64,000 nucleotides of DNA, from positions 411,001 to 475,000 of the forward strand of contig NZ_JAPFBJ010000002.1 in assembly GCF_030867385.1 (NCBI RefSeq), written 5' to 3'. Position numbers and translations under genes: made by a program. How positions within the stretch are numbered: position 1 is the stretch's first letter; every line of letters starts with the position of its first letter. Of the stretch, positions 35,167 to 44,637 are shown piece by piece. This DNA comes from Sphingobium sp. DEHP117. GTDB lineage: Bacteria; Pseudomonadota; Alphaproteobacteria; Sphingomonadales; Sphingomonadaceae. The notes under the pieces are model-generated. The model worked only from the letters and a program-made list of their open reading frames with translations. It was not told where the DNA came from and did no database searches.

Positions 35167-37518
35167 ATGGCAAGCCGCGCACCGACGAAGGGCAATGCGG
35201 CCAAAGGCGGTGAAGATTGGCGCATGATGCTGAAGCGCAGCATGATGCGGGCGGCATTGCTCGTCGGGTCCATCCTGCTCGCGCTGTTCGGCCTGTTCGT
35301 CGCGCTCGCGCTGCTCGGCTATCACGAGAGCGATCCCTCGATGAACACCGCCGCTGGCGCCGCGGTGGAGAATGTCATGGGCCTGCCCGGCTCCTACGTC
35401 GCCGGTTTCCTGCTGTGGCTGGGCGGGCTGGGCGTGCTGTTGCTGCTGCCGCTGATCGCGTTGTTCGCGCGCAGGCTGTGGATCGCGGACGACATGCGCG
35501 GGTGGAGCACCCAGATCGGGCGCTGCCTTGGCGGCATATTGCTTGTCGGCATCGGGCTGGAGCTGCTGTCCCCGGGCGCGCCGGTCGGCCTGCCCGCCGG
35601 CCGGGGCGGTTTGCTGGCGCAGCTGTTCGCGCGGCAGGCGATGAACCTCACGGACCTGATCCCCAACGGATGGAGCCGCGCGGCTGACTGGGCGCTGCTG
35701 CTCGCCTGCATCATGGGCGGGCTTTTCCTGTGCGTGCGCTCGTGGAAGCTCGAGCGGCCGCTGTTTTCCCTGGTAACAATGCCGCTGCCCAGGTTGGGCT
35801 TTGCGCGATCCGCCGCCGCCGCCGCTCCGCCATGGGAAGACGAGGCGGAGGCACCCCGCGCCGCCCCTGCGGCCCCGCGCGCGCAGGTCTCGGCCGAGCC
35901 GAAGCCGCCGATCCGCATCCAGTCGCCCGAGCTGCCGCCGGCGCAGCGTCCCTCGGCCGCCGCCGCTCCCCGTCAGGACGATCTCTTCGGCGGCGCATCC
36001 GCCCGCCCCGCGATCCTGCCCTCGCCGGAGCTGCTGGCCGAAGCGCCGCCCAGCACCGGCGGCAAGATCGACAAGGCCGCGCTGGAGCGCAATGCGCGGT
36101 TGCTCGAAAGCGTGCTCGATGATTTCCATGTGAAGGGCAACGTCACCGAAGTGCGCCCCGGCCCGGTCGTCACCATGTATGAGCTGGAGCCCGCGCCCGG
36201 CATCAAGGCGAGCCGGGTGATCCAGCTGGCCGATGACATTGCGCGCAACATGTCCGCGCTGTCGGCCCGCGTCGCCACCATTCCCGGGCGCACGGTGATG
36301 GGGATCGAGCTGCCCAACGCCAAGCGCGAGGGCGTTTCGTTCCGCGAGCTGATCACCAGCGAGGCGTTCGCCAATCAGGGCGCGCAGCTTCCCATCATCC
36401 TCGGCAAGAACATCAGCGGCGAGCCGGTGGTGGCCGATCTCGCGCCGATGCCGCACCTGCTCATCGCGGGCACCACCGGGTCGGGCAAGTCGGTGGGCCT
36501 CAATGCGATGATCCTGTCCTTGCTCTATCGCATGACGCCCGATGAGCTGCGCCTGATCATGATCGATCCGAAGATGCTGGAACTCAGCATCTATGACGAC
36601 ATTCCGCATCTGCTCTCGCCGGTCGTCACAGAGCCGTCGAAAGCGATCCGCGCGCTCAAATGGGCGGTGGAGCAGATGGAAGACCGCTATCGCATGATGG
36701 CATCCATCTCTGTGCGCAATCTCGCGAACTACAACGAGAAAGTGCGCGCCGCCCGCGCCAAGGGCAAGCCGCTGGGCCGCAAGGTGCAGACTGGCTATGA
36801 TCCCGAAACCCACCAGCCGATCTATGAGGAAGAGCAGCTCGATTACCAGATCCTGCCGCAGATCGTGGTGGTGGTCGACGAGCTGGCCGACCTGATGATG
36901 ACGGCGGGCAAGGAGGTGGAATTCCTGATCCAGCGCCTGGCGCAAAAGGCGCGCGCGGCGGGCATCCACCTCATCCTCGCGACGCAGCGCCCGTCGGTCG
37001 ATGTCATCACCGGCGTCATCAAGGCGAACCTGCCGACGCGCATCAGCTTTTTCGTCACCAGCAAGATCGACAGCCGCACGATCCTGGGCGAGCAGGGCGC
37101 GGAGCAGCTGCTCGGCAAGGGCGACATGCTCTATATGGCGGGCGGCAAGGGCCTCACCCGCGTCCACGGCCCGTTCGTGTCGGATGACGAGGTGCGCGCC
37201 GTGGCGGATCATTGGCGTGGGCAGGGCACACCCGATTATATATCAGCCGTTACAGAAGAACCGGAAGAAGGCAGCTTCGCGCTCGACGGCGTGGATCTGG
37301 GTGACGACAGCGCCGACGCCCAGCTCTATCGCAAGGCATGCCAGCTGGTGTTCGAGAATCAGAAGGCATCGACCAGCTGGCTCCAGCGGCAATTGCGCGT
37401 CGGGTATAACAGCGCGGCGCGGCTCATCGAGCGAATGGAAGACGAAGGGATGGTTGGCCCGCCGAACCACGTCGGGCGGCGCGAGGTGCTGCGCGACGAA
37501 ATGGGCAATCCTTTGTAG
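35167..37518 (+). CDS. ftsK: DNA translocase FtsK
   Basis: FtsK pumps chromosome dimers at the septum and activates XerCD at dif. The 783-residue product has four N-terminal membrane helices (roughly 30-205), a Pro/Ala-rich linker, and a RecA-like motor. In the motor, Walker A AGTTGSGKSVGLN lies near 435 and Walker B QIVVVVDELADLMMTAG near 570, with FVTSKIDSRTILGEQGAEQLLGKGDML near 640. The C-terminal winged-helix gamma domain (from about 720) ends RREVLRDEMGNP. ATG at 35167 gives a typical start; a short in-frame extension exists. Confidence 0.95.
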   Translation: MASRAPTKGNAAKGGEDWRMMLKRSMMRAALLVGSILLALFGLFVALALLGYHESDPSMNTAAGAAVENVMGLPGSYVAGFLLWLGGLGVLLLLPLIALFARRLWIADDMRGWSTQIGRCLGGILLVGIGLELLSPGAPVGLPAGRGGLLAQLFARQAMNLTDLIPNGWSRAADWALLLACIMGGLFLCVRSWKLERPLFSLVTMPLPRLGFARSAAAAAPPWEDEAEAPRAAPAAPRAQVSAEPKPPIRIQSPELPPAQRPSAAAAPRQDDLFGGASARPAILPSPELLAEAPPSTGGKIDKAALERNARLLESVLDDFHVKGNVTEVRPGPVVTMYELEPAPGIKASRVIQLADDIARNMSALSARVATIPGRTVMGIELPNAKREGVSFRELITSEAFANQGAQLPIILGKNISGEPVVADLAPMPHLLIAGTTGSGKSVGLNAMILSLLYRMTPDELRLIMIDPKMLELSIYDDIPHLLSPVVTEPSKAIRALKWAVEQMEDRYRMMASISVRNLANYNEKVRAARAKGKPLGRKVQTGYDPETHQPIYEEEQLDYQILPQIVVVVDELADLMMTAGKEVEFLIQRLAQKARAAGIHLILATQRPSVDVITGVIKANLPTRISFFVTSKIDSRTILGEQGAEQLLGKGDMLYMAGGKGLTRVHGPFVSDDEVRAVADHWRGQGTPDYISAVTEEPEEGSFALDGVDLGDDSADAQLYRKACQLVFENQKASTSWLQRQLRVGYNSAARLIERMEDEGMVGPPNHVGRREVLRDEMGNPL

Positions 37519-37529
37519 CGAAGGCTACA
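37514..37529. other. Small hairpin containing both stop codons of ftsK and the DsrE-like gene
   Basis: TGTAGC-GAAG-GCTACA is a 6-bp stem with a GAAG tetraloop. The left arm holds the ftsK TAG stop and the right arm the complement of the opposite gene's TAG stop. It may act as a compact bidirectional terminator, but there is no T-tract. Confidence 0.4.
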
Positions 37530-37890
37530 CAATCATCAGCCGGTCCTCCGGGCCAATCGATTGCAGGAGCGAGACCGGCCCGCCTCCGATAACGCGCGGG
37601 TCAAGCGTGTCCGCTGCCAGCCCGGCGAGCGTCAGTCCGCTCTGGCAGGCGATGATCGCCACACCCGCGTCCAGCGCCTCCGTCACCAACGCCGCCAGCG
37701 TGGGCAGGCCGTGCGCGGCATGATCGCCATCGCGCGGCGCGGATATCGGCGGAGCGAGCAGGCGCACCGCATCGAGCTGGAGAAAAACCCGCGCCTCCCC
37801 GCCCAGCGCCATGTGCGCCATCGCCAGCGTCAGCGCGCCGCGCAGCCGCTCCGCATCATCGGTGAGAACAGCGAAACTCAGGCCGGACAT
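37525..37890 (-). CDS. DsrE-family (sulfur-carrier-like) protein
   Basis: A 121-residue single-domain protein with a DsrE-like fold: an N-terminal [20 protein letters not shown], a middle ARVFLQLDAVRLL and GVAIIACQSGLTLAGL with one cysteine, then GPVSLLQSIGPEDRLMIV. DsrE/TusD proteins carry sulfur between enzymes. The single Cys in ACQSG is the candidate sulfur carrier (family knowledge). Its start overlaps the moeB/thiF-like 3' end by 13 bases, which suggests a linked sulfur-transfer task; this is inference. Confidence 0.72.
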   Translation of the reverse strand: MSGLSFAVLTDDAERLRGALTLAMAHMALGGEARVFLQLDAVRLLAPPISAPRDGDHAAHGLPTLAALVTEALDAGVAIIACQSGLTLAGLAADTLDPRVIGGGPVSLLQSIGPEDRLMIV

Positions 37891-38651
37891 GGCTCTGCGG
37901 CGGCGGCGCAGGCCGGGCAGCCGGGGTCTGCGGGCAGGGCCAGCGTGCGAAAGCGCAGCGCGAGAAGGTCGGCGATCAGCAGCTTGCCCGCGCTGTCGTC
38001 ACCAAAGGGCACCAGCGCGCGGATCGTCTCCAGCGCGGCGAGGCTACCCATCACGCCCGTCAGCGCGCCGAGCACGCCCTGATCGGCGCAGCTCGCCTCC
38101 GCCCGCGCCGGGTCGCTGCCCACGAAGCAGCGATAGCAGGGCTGGCCCGCCTCCCAACCGCGAAACACGCCCAGCTGCCCCTCGAACTGCCCCACGGCGG
38201 AAGAAACCAGCGGGATGCGCAACCGCGTCGCCGCGTCGCTCACGATCAGGCGGGTGGCGAAATTGTCGCAGCCGTCGAGGATCACGTCCGAGTGGCGCAG
38301 CAGCGTCTCCGCGTTACCGGCGTCAAGCCGCTGGACGATCGGGATGAGCTTCACATGCGGATTGAGGCGCGCCACCGCCTGCATCGCGGCCTCTGCCTTG
38401 GGCGCGCCGATATCTTCGCTGCCGAACAGGGTCTGGCGCTGAAGGTTGGACAGCGCGACGACATCATCGTCGATCACGCGAATCGTGCCGACACCCGCCC
38501 CGGCAAGGTACTGGATCGCGGGGCAGCCGATGCCCCCCGCGCCGATGATGGTGACATGCGCGGACATCAGGCGCATCTGGCCGGCCCCGCCGATCTCTTT
38601 CAGCACGATATGGCGCGCGTAGCGATCCAGCAGCGGATCGTCGAGGCTCAT
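37878..38651 (-). CDS. HesA/MoeB/ThiF family adenylyltransferase
   Basis: A 257-residue E1-like enzyme that adenylates the C-terminus of ubiquitin-like sulfur carriers (MoaD or ThiS). The nucleotide fold starts [19 protein letters not shown] (GAGGIG at 37-42), then [17 protein letters not shown] and [12 protein letters not shown]. Zinc cysteines lie in QPCYRCFVG near 176 and in GCPACAAA near 246. ATGA overlap with dut upstream. MoeB versus ThiF cannot be separated without thiS or moaD nearby, so no symbol is given. Confidence 0.88.
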   Translation of the reverse strand: MSLDDPLLDRYARHIVLKEIGGAGQMRLMSAHVTIIGAGGIGCPAIQYLAGAGVGTIRVIDDDVVALSNLQRQTLFGSEDIGAPKAEAAMQAVARLNPHVKLIPIVQRLDAGNAETLLRHSDVILDGCDNFATRLIVSDAATRLRIPLVSSAVGQFEGQLGVFRGWEAGQPCYRCFVGSDPARAEASCADQGVLGALTGVMGSLAALETIRALVPFGDDSAGKLLIADLLALRFRTLALPADPGCPACAAAAEPCPA

Positions 38652-39112
38652 GATGCCGCTGCCACCTTGACGCCGGTGGAGCCAAAGCCGCCCGCGCCGC
38701 GCGCGGTGTCTGAGAGGGCTTCCACTTCGGCAAAGCGGGCGAGCTGCACCGGCGCCGCCACCAGCTGCGCGATGCGGTCGCCACGCTGGATGACGAACGG
38801 CGCCTCACCCAGGTTGATCATGATGATCTTCAGCTCCCCACGATAATCGCTGTCTATCGTCCCCGGCGTGTTCGGCAGGGAGATGCCATGTTTGAGCGCA
38901 AGGCCCGATCGCGGGCGCACCTGAATTTCGTAGCCATCGGGAATGGCAAGCGCGAACCCCGTCGCCACCGCATGGCGATCGCCCGGCGCGAGCGTCAGGT
39001 CTTCAGCCGAAACGACGTCCATTCCCGCCGCGCCTTCGGTGGCATAGGCGGGCAGCGGCAGGCCCGCCCCGTTCGGCAACCGCTTGATCTCGATCGTGAT
39101 GGGTATTGTCAT
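38648..39112 (-). CDS. dut: dUTP diphosphatase
   Basis: Dut hydrolyses dUTP to dUMP, preventing uracil in DNA and feeding dTMP synthesis. The 154-residue product has all five trimeric dUTPase motifs: AGMDVVSA (I), RPRSGLAL (II), [14 protein letters not shown] (III), RGDRIAQLV (IV) and the glycine-rich [10 protein letters not shown] (V). It overlaps coaBC by ATGA, a frequent coaBC-dut pair. Confidence 0.96.
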   Translation of the reverse strand: MTIPITIEIKRLPNGAGLPLPAYATEGAAGMDVVSAEDLTLAPGDRHAVATGFALAIPDGYEIQVRPRSGLALKHGISLPNTPGTIDSDYRGELKIIMINLGEAPFVIQRGDRIAQLVAAPVQLARFAEVEALSDTARGAGGFGSTGVKVAAAS

Positions 39113-40356
39113 GCTTGATCCTGCAACCTGTCGGATATCCGCGCGATCAGCCGGTCGGCGACGATCTCCTTCGCCGCCTCGTCCCAGCTCTCGACCCTAT
39201 CAGCGCTTACGAGGTGGACGCGGTTCCGCTCCCCGCCCATCACGCCGCCAGACACGTCGTTCGCGACGATCATGTCGCAGCCCTTGCGCGCCAGCTTGGC
39301 CTGCGCATGCTCGACGACATGCTCGGTCTCCGCCGCAAAGCCGACGAGCAGTTTCGGCCGCTGCGCCGATATGGCGAGCGTCGCGAGAATATCGGGGTTT
39401 TCGGTGAGCGACAGCGGGGCGGGCGCGCCGGAGCCATCCTTCTTCAGCTTCTGCCCGGCCGCTTGCTCCACGCGCCAGTCGGCCACGGCGGCGACCATGA
39501 TCGCGGCGTCGGCGGGCAATGCGCTTTCGACGGCGGAGAGCATCTCGCGCGCGGTTTGCACGTCGATGCGCGTAACCCCGCGCGGCGTGGGTTGGTCAAC
39601 CGGCCCGGAAACGAGCGTGACGCGCGCGCCTGCCTCGGCCGCCGCGCGGGCGATGGCGAAGCCCTGCTTGCCGGACGAGCGGTTGGCGATGTAACGGACC
39701 GGGTCGATCGGCTCGTGCGTCGGCCCGGCGGTGACGAGCACATGCTTGCCCGAAAGCGGACCCGATGAGTCGGCCAACAGGCGCGCGGGCGGCATGGTGA
39801 TGACATCATCCCTTGCGCTGCCGAGCAGCCGCCGGATTTCACCGGCAATCGCTTCCGGGTCGGGCAGGCGGCCCTTGCCCCACTCGCCGCAGGCCATGTC
39901 GCCCTCGTCCGGTTCCATCACGATGATGCCGTCGCTGATGAGCTGACGGATATTGCGGCGGGTGGCGGCGTGGTCCCACATGCGCACATTCATAGCAGGT
40001 ACTACAAAAACCGGTTTATCGGTGGCGAGCAGGATCGTGGTGGCCAGATCGTCTGCCATGCCCGCCGCCATCTTCGCGAGGATATCCGCGCTCGCGGGGC
40101 ATATGACCACAAGGTCCGCCTGCCGCGAGAGCTGTATATGGCCGATCTCGCGCTCGTCCTTGAGGTCGAACATGTCGCTGTAAACATGGTCTTCGGTCAG
40201 CGCGCCGAGCGACAGCGGCGTGACAAACTCGGCCCCTGCCTTGGTGAGCACCGCGCGCACGGCGATGCCGTCGCGCTTCAACAGGCGCACAAGCTCCAGC
40301 GATTTATAAGCGGCGATCCCGCCGGAGACGATCAGGAGTATGCGAGGGCTGGTCAT
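39109..40356 (-). CDS. coaBC: Bifunctional phosphopantothenoylcysteine decarboxylase/phosphopantothenate-cysteine ligase
   Basis: CoaBC carries out two steps of CoA synthesis. The 415-residue product has the CoaC flavoprotein half, with [17 protein letters not shown] near 5, the catalytic His in [12 protein letters not shown] near 72, PAMNVRMW near 121 and [13 protein letters not shown] near 157. The CoaB half starts near 188 with [28 protein letters not shown] (shown in parts: [25 protein letters not shown]). With coaE elsewhere in the window, two CoA genes lie in this chromosomal region. The 110 bases to the divergent yqaA show nothing definite. Confidence 0.95.
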   Translation of the reverse strand: MTSPRILLIVSGGIAAYKSLELVRLLKRDGIAVRAVLTKAGAEFVTPLSLGALTEDHVYSDMFDLKDEREIGHIQLSRQADLVVICPASADILAKMAAGMADDLATTILLATDKPVFVVPAMNVRMWDHAATRRNIRQLISDGIIVMEPDEGDMACGEWGKGRLPDPEAIAGEIRRLLGSARDDVITMPPARLLADSSGPLSGKHVLVTAGPTHEPIDPVRYIANRSSGKQGFAIARAAAEAGARVTLVSGPVDQPTPRGVTRIDVQTAREMLSAVESALPADAAIMVAAVADWRVEQAAGQKLKKDGSGAPAPLSLTENPDILATLAISAQRPKLLVGFAAETEHVVEHAQAKLARKGCDMIVANDVSGGVMGGERNRVHLVSADRVESWDEAAKEIVADRLIARISDRLQDQA

Positions 40357-40466
40357 GCAATTCCTCTCTAGCCGCCCGGACGGACAGTGTCGAGCGGGTC
40401 AAGCCGTCCAAAAGCCGCCGTTCCCTCTGGCGCGGGCCATCTATTTCGGATAGGTGCGGGCGCCAT

Positions 40467-41111
40467 ATGCTCTCCAGCCTCTATCAATGGATGCTCGCCA
40501 AGGCCGCGCACCGCCATGCGGACCGCTGGCTGTTCGCCATCTCCTTCATGGAATCGAGCTTCTTCCCGATCCCGCCGCATCCGCTGCTGGGCCTTATGTG
40601 CCTCGCCAAGCCGCAAAGGGCCTTGTATTTCGGCTTCGTCTGCACCCTCGCCTCGGTGCTGGGCGGCCTGTTCGGCTACGCCATCGGCTATTTCCTCTAT
40701 GCCAGCGTCGGCACATGGCTGCTTAATGTCTTGGGGCTGACGGACAGCTTCCCGGTCGCCGCCTGCTATTTGCGCGAATATGGCGCGGAGATCATCCTCA
40801 TCAAGGGCGCGACGCCGATTCCGTTCAAGCTGATCACCATCACCGCCGGTTTCATCGCGCTGCCCCTGTTCACCTTCCTCTGGGCCAGCACATTGTCGCG
40901 CGCGTTCCAGTTCATGGCCGTCGGGTTCCTGTTCTGGAAGTTCGGCGCGCCGATCAAGCAGTTCATAGAGAAATATCTGGCGTGGGTTTCGGCCGGTTTT
41001 CTGGTGCTGGTGGCAGCGGGCTTTCTCGCCATCGGGCTGCTCTCCGGCGACAAGCAGGCCAAGCCCGGTGACAAGTGCAGCCACGCCGCTCCGCTGACTG
41101 TGCAACGCTAA
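40467..41111 (+). CDS. YqaA-like DedA-related membrane protein
   Basis: A 214-residue inner-membrane protein of the SNARE-associated/DedA-like (YqaA) group, with about five helices or re-entrant segments. FAISFMESSFFPIPPHPLLG near 28 is the family N-terminal amphipathic motif (E-S-x-x-P-I-P-P). KGATPIPFKLITITAGF near 112 is the second conserved re-entrant segment. DedA relatives act in lipid flipping and membrane-potential homeostasis; the role here is unknown. lnt follows 7 bases after its stop. Confidence 0.85.
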   Translation: MLSSLYQWMLAKAAHRHADRWLFAISFMESSFFPIPPHPLLGLMCLAKPQRALYFGFVCTLASVLGGLFGYAIGYFLYASVGTWLLNVLGLTDSFPVAACYLREYGAEIILIKGATPIPFKLITITAGFIALPLFTFLWASTLSRAFQFMAVGFLFWKFGAPIKQFIEKYLAWVSAGFLVLVAAGFLAIGLLSGDKQAKPGDKCSHAAPLTVQR

Positions 41112-41118
41112 GCGGCCC

Positions 41119-42663
41119 ATGCGCCTTACCACGCGCCATCCCATGATCGCCGCGATCCTGCTGGGCGCGCTGGCGGCCACCGGCTTCGCGCCGCTTGGCT
41201 GGTGGCCGCTGAGCCTCGTTGCGGTCGCGGGCCTGATGGCGCTGGCTGAGCGGGTGAAGCGCGCGGGCGGAGCCTTCCTGCTCGGCTGGTGCTTCGGGCT
41301 GGGGCATTTCACGGTGGGCAACAACTGGATCGCCCATGCCTTCACCTATCAGGATGCGATGCCGCACTGGCTGGGCTATGGCGCGGTCGTCGCGCTGGCG
41401 CTCTATCTCGCGGTCTATCCGGGTCTGGCGGTCTTGGGCCTTTACGCGCTGCGCAAGCGGTTCCCCCGGCTATTGGTGCCAGACATGTTCGCCGCGCTGT
41501 GGATCGTCAGCGAATATGGCCGCGCCACCATTTTCACCGGATTCGCGTGGGATCCGCTGGGGATGATCTGGCTCGACACCGGGGTGGATCAGGCGTCGCG
41601 CTGGATCGGCACTTACGGGCTGTCCGGGCTGGCGGTGCTGGCGGCGGGCGCGCTGCTGTCGATCGCGCGGGGGCGGTGGAGGCCTGTCATGCCGCTGGTG
41701 GTGATTCTCGGCGCGCTGGCGACATTCGGTCACCTCAGCCTGCGTGAACCCGAGCACCCAACCACGATCGCCGTCACCATCGTCCAGCCCAATATCAACC
41801 AGAACGAGAAATATGATCAGGGGCTTGAGGAAACGAATTTCACCAAGCTTGCGCAACTGACCGGCGCGCCGCGCCCCGGCCAGCCCCGGCTGATCTTCTG
41901 GCCGGAAGCGGCGGTGCCTGCGTGGCTCGATGTCGAGCCGGAGTGGCGCGCACGGCTGAGTGACCTGCTCGGCCCGCAAGACCTGCTGATGCTGGGTGGG
42001 GTGAAGCCCTATTTCCGCGAGGAGCGGAAGGGCGCGGTCACCGAACGCACGCTCGTCGGCGCGGCCAACAGCGCGTGGGTGCTGACGGCGGACGGTCAGA
42101 TCGCCGCGCGCTACGACAAGGCGCATCTGGTGCCCTATGGCGAATATCTGCCGATGCGCGGCCTGCTGGAGCCGCTGGGCTTGTCGCGCCTCGTGCCCGG
42201 CGACGCGGATTTCTGGCCCGGCCCGGGGCCGCGCTCGCTGCCGCTCCCCGTCGGCGGGGAAAAGCGGCCCTATATGGGCGTGCAGATCTGCTACGAGATG
42301 ATCTTTTCGGGACAGGTGGTGGGCGGCCCGGTGCGCCCGGCCTTCCTCTATAACCCCAGCAACGATGCGTGGTTCGGCGCATGGGGCCCGCCGCAGCATC
42401 TGGCGCAGGCGCGGATGCGCAGCATAGAGGAGGCGATGCCGGTCATCCGCTCGACTCCCACTGGTATCTCGGCCCTGATCGACGGGCGCGGGCGCCTGAT
42501 CGCTTCCATCCCGCATCATCAGGCGGGCGCCATCAACGCGCTGCTTCCGCGCGGCCTGCCGCCCACACTCTTCGCCCGTTTCGGCAATATCCTGCCGATG
42601 ATCGTCGCCGCCTTGCTGGCGTTAACCGCGATCCTTCTTGCCAGACCCCACCGCGCCCGCTAA
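41119..42663 (+). CDS. lnt: Apolipoprotein N-acyltransferase
   Basis: Lnt adds the third acyl chain to bacterial lipoproteins in the inner membrane. The 514-residue protein has about six N-terminal helices and a periplasmic nitrilase-like domain. Its catalytic triad is visible as the Glu in [11 protein letters not shown] near 265, the Lys in [14 protein letters not shown] near 335 and the Cys in VQICYEMIF near 393. The conserved tail helix [17 protein letters not shown] ends the protein. It is upstream of metK. Confidence 0.95.
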   Translation: MRLTTRHPMIAAILLGALAATGFAPLGWWPLSLVAVAGLMALAERVKRAGGAFLLGWCFGLGHFTVGNNWIAHAFTYQDAMPHWLGYGAVVALALYLAVYPGLAVLGLYALRKRFPRLLVPDMFAALWIVSEYGRATIFTGFAWDPLGMIWLDTGVDQASRWIGTYGLSGLAVLAAGALLSIARGRWRPVMPLVVILGALATFGHLSLREPEHPTTIAVTIVQPNINQNEKYDQGLEETNFTKLAQLTGAPRPGQPRLIFWPEAAVPAWLDVEPEWRARLSDLLGPQDLLMLGGVKPYFREERKGAVTERTLVGAANSAWVLTADGQIAARYDKAHLVPYGEYLPMRGLLEPLGLSRLVPGDADFWPGPGPRSLPLPVGGEKRPYMGVQICYEMIFSGQVVGGPVRPAFLYNPSNDAWFGAWGPPQHLAQARMRSIEEAMPVIRSTPTGISALIDGRGRLIASIPHHQAGAINALLPRGLPPTLFARFGNILPMIVAALLALTAILLARPHRAR

Positions 42664-42677
42664 AGCGCCAAGCGCAC

Positions 42678-42693
42678 ATAAAGATTTCTTTAT
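42678..42693. promoter_or_regulatory. Near-palindromic operator upstream of metK
   Basis: ATAAAGATTTCTTTAT is a 16-base inverted repeat (7 of 8 paired positions) 38 bases before the metK ATG and 15 bases after the lnt stop. Symmetric A/T-rich palindromes occur upstream of S-adenosylmethionine-cycle genes controlled by SahR-like ArsR regulators; assigning it to SahR is an inference. No SAM riboswitch is visible. Confidence 0.5.
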
Positions 42694-42730
42694 ACGCAGA
42701 CACAGCAACACTATCGTGACTGGGAAAACC

Positions 42731-43945
42731 ATGCGTTCCAACTATCTCTTCACCTCCGAAAGCGTTTCCGAAGGCCACCCCGACAAGGTGGCGGACCAGA
42801 TTTCCGACTCCATCGTCGACCTTTTCCTCTCCAAGGATCCGCAAGCGCGCATCGCCTGCGAGACGCTCACGACCACGCAGCTGGTGGTGCTGGCTGGCGA
42901 AATCCGCTGCAAGGGCGTCTATGAAAACGGCGCATGGGCGCCCGGCGCGCGCGAAGAGATCGAGGCCACCGTGCGCAACACCGTGCGCGAGATCGGCTAT
43001 GAGCAGGACGGCTTTCACTGGAAGACGCTGCGCTTCGAAAACAACCTCCACGGCCAGTCCGCACACATCGCGCAGGGCGTGGACGCCAGCGGCAACAAGG
43101 ATGAGGGCGCGGGCGATCAGGGCATCATGTTCGGCTTTGCCTGTGACGAGACGCCGGACCTCATGCCCGCGACGCTGGATTACAGCCACAAGATCCTGGA
43201 GCGCATGGCGGCAGACCGCCATTCGGGCGCCGCGCCGTTTCTGGAGCCGGACGCCAAGAGCCAGGTGACGCTGCGCTTCGAAAACGGCAAGCCGGTCGCC
43301 GCGACCGCGATCGTCGTCTCGACCCAGCACGCGCCGGGCTATGACGCGGGCGAGAAGGAGGCGGAGCTGCACGCCTATGTGAAGAAGGTTGTGGCCGAGC
43401 TGCTCCCTGCGGAGCTGCTCTCCGACGCGACCGTCTATCACATCAACCCCACCGGCAGCTTCGAGATCGGCGGGCCGGATGGCGACGCCGGGCTGACCGG
43501 GCGCAAGATCATCGTCGATACCTATGGCGGCGCATCTCCGCACGGCGGCGGCGCGTTCTCGGGCAAGGACCCGACCAAGGTCGACCGCTCGGCCGCCTAT
43601 GTGACGCGCTATATCGCCAAGAACATCGTCGCCGCCGGCCTCGCGCGCCGCTGCACCATTCAGGTCGCCTATGCCATCGGCGTTTCCGAGCCGCTTTCGC
43701 TCTATGTTGACACGCACGGCACCGGCAGCGTGGCGGACGATGCGCTGGAAGCCGCCGTCACCAAGGTGGCGAAGGATCGTCTCGGCGGCCTCACCCCGCG
43801 CGGCATCCGCGAAGGTCTGGGCCTCAACAAGCCGATCTACAAGCGCACTGCGGCTTATGGTCACTTCGGCCGAACGGCGGATGGCGACTTTTTCCCGTGG
43901 GAGCGCACCGACCTTGCCGATGCGCTGAAGGCGGCACTGGCCTGA
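42731..43945 (+). CDS. metK: S-adenosylmethionine synthetase
   Basis: MetK makes SAM from methionine and ATP. The 404-residue product starts [20 protein letters not shown]. The catalytic His and Mg2+ Asp lie in [14 protein letters not shown] near 14, the P-loop-like [16 protein letters not shown] near 124 and [19 protein letters not shown] near 273. The chosen ATG at 42731 gives the standard N-terminus; the in-frame upstream extension crosses the palindromic operator. A GC-rich terminator hairpin follows. Confidence 0.96.
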   Translation: MRSNYLFTSESVSEGHPDKVADQISDSIVDLFLSKDPQARIACETLTTTQLVVLAGEIRCKGVYENGAWAPGAREEIEATVRNTVREIGYEQDGFHWKTLRFENNLHGQSAHIAQGVDASGNKDEGAGDQGIMFGFACDETPDLMPATLDYSHKILERMAADRHSGAAPFLEPDAKSQVTLRFENGKPVAATAIVVSTQHAPGYDAGEKEAELHAYVKKVVAELLPAELLSDATVYHINPTGSFEIGGPDGDAGLTGRKIIVDTYGGASPHGGGAFSGKDPTKVDRSAAYVTRYIAKNIVAAGLARRCTIQVAYAIGVSEPLSLYVDTHGTGSVADDALEAAVTKVAKDRLGGLTPRGIREGLGLNKPIYKRTAAYGHFGRTADGDFFPWERTDLADALKAALA

Positions 43946-43956
43946 AATAGTTTGCA

Positions 43957-43981
43957 GGGGGCGGGTTTCCGGCCCGTCCCC
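43957..43981 (+). terminator. GC-rich hairpin after metK
   Basis: GGGGGCGGG (43957-43965) pairs with CCCGTCCCC (43973-43981) with one G-U pair, 12 bases after the metK stop. There is no T-run, so termination may need Rho or the structured repeat just downstream. Confidence 0.5.
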
Positions 43982-43987
43982 CGCGAT

Positions 43988-44116
43988 TAAAGCATCGTGC
44001 CAAAAAGCCTGTCCTGAGCGAAGCCGAAGGGTGGGAACCGGTTTTTGGCAAAAACGATGCGACAACACAAAGATAGAGCGCGCATCATGCGTCAGACTTA
44101 ACGCAGCGCGCTCTAG
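43988..44116. repeat. Structured intergenic repeat, family 1, copy 2
   Basis: Homologous to 4729-4836. The outer stem GCATCGT/ACGATGC is unchanged, while the inner stem is GCCAAAAA/TTTTTGGC here instead of GCGCAAAA/TTTTGCGC, so pairing is kept by compensatory changes. The right half keeps TTAACGCAGCGCGCTCTAG. A roughly 25-base segment containing TGTCCTGAGCGAAGCCGAAGG interrupts the hairpin loop; it resembles another common sphingomonad repeat. It lies between the metK end and the DUF1761 stop, where the two genes converge. Confidence 0.8.
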
Positions 44117-44117
44117 C

Positions 44118-44525
44118 CTATTTCCAGCTGGCGAGGATCGCGCCCGCCACGCTGTGGCCGACGACGAGATGGGCTATGTCGAGCAGCGTGTGCTCGATCG
44201 GGCCGACACCATAGACCCAGCCGTAGAGCAACGCCGGCACGGCCGACGCGAACGCCACCAGCAGCGCCCATTTGATCCCGTTGCCGAGGCCGCTGACCCC
44301 CGCCCATTTGAACAGGACCGCAAGGCCCAGCGCCGTCATCAGCGGCATCACCGGGCTGTATGGCAGGCGCGTCATGCCGACCGCATTCATCTGTTCCTTG
44401 GTGATACCCGCGCCCGCCATCCAGGCTTCCGGGCTTACGAGCACGCCATAGATCAGCGCCCCCACGGCATAGATCGCGACAGCCGCGATGATCACGGCCA
44501 GTACATTTACACCCGCTATTCGCAT
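44118..44525 (-). CDS. DUF1761 family membrane protein
   Basis: A 135-residue integral membrane protein with four helices of the DUF1761 type (VNVLAVIIAAVAIYAVGALIYG at the N-terminus; PLMTALGLAVLFKWAG; ALLVAFASAVPALLYGW; HTLLDIAHLVVGHSVAGAIL). Function unknown. ATG at 44525 follows AGGAGG by seven bases; a longer upstream frame is not conserved. Confidence 0.82.
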   Translation of the reverse strand: MRIAGVNVLAVIIAAVAIYAVGALIYGVLVSPEAWMAGAGITKEQMNAVGMTRLPYSPVMPLMTALGLAVLFKWAGVSGLGNGIKWALLVAFASAVPALLYGWVYGVGPIEHTLLDIAHLVVGHSVAGAILASWK

Positions 44526-44637
44526 AGCATCCCTCCTGTTTATGCGCCGCCCCACTGACGGCGGCGCGAAAATATCACAGGCGGGCAGCAATTGCACATC
44601 TGGCCAAGCGGCGGGCGAGCGGCTATGCGGCCGCCCC

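Noticed and set aside
34918-37212. A long minus-strand open frame antisense to ftsK (764 codons)
   Set aside because: It is rich in His/Arg/Gln typical of GC3 antisense frames, has no recognised domain, and lies over a clear ftsK with all motifs.
42664-42730. SAM riboswitch before metK
   Set aside because: The gap is too short and shows no SAM-I, SAM-II or SAM/SAH aptamer pattern; only a symmetric operator-like palindrome is seen.
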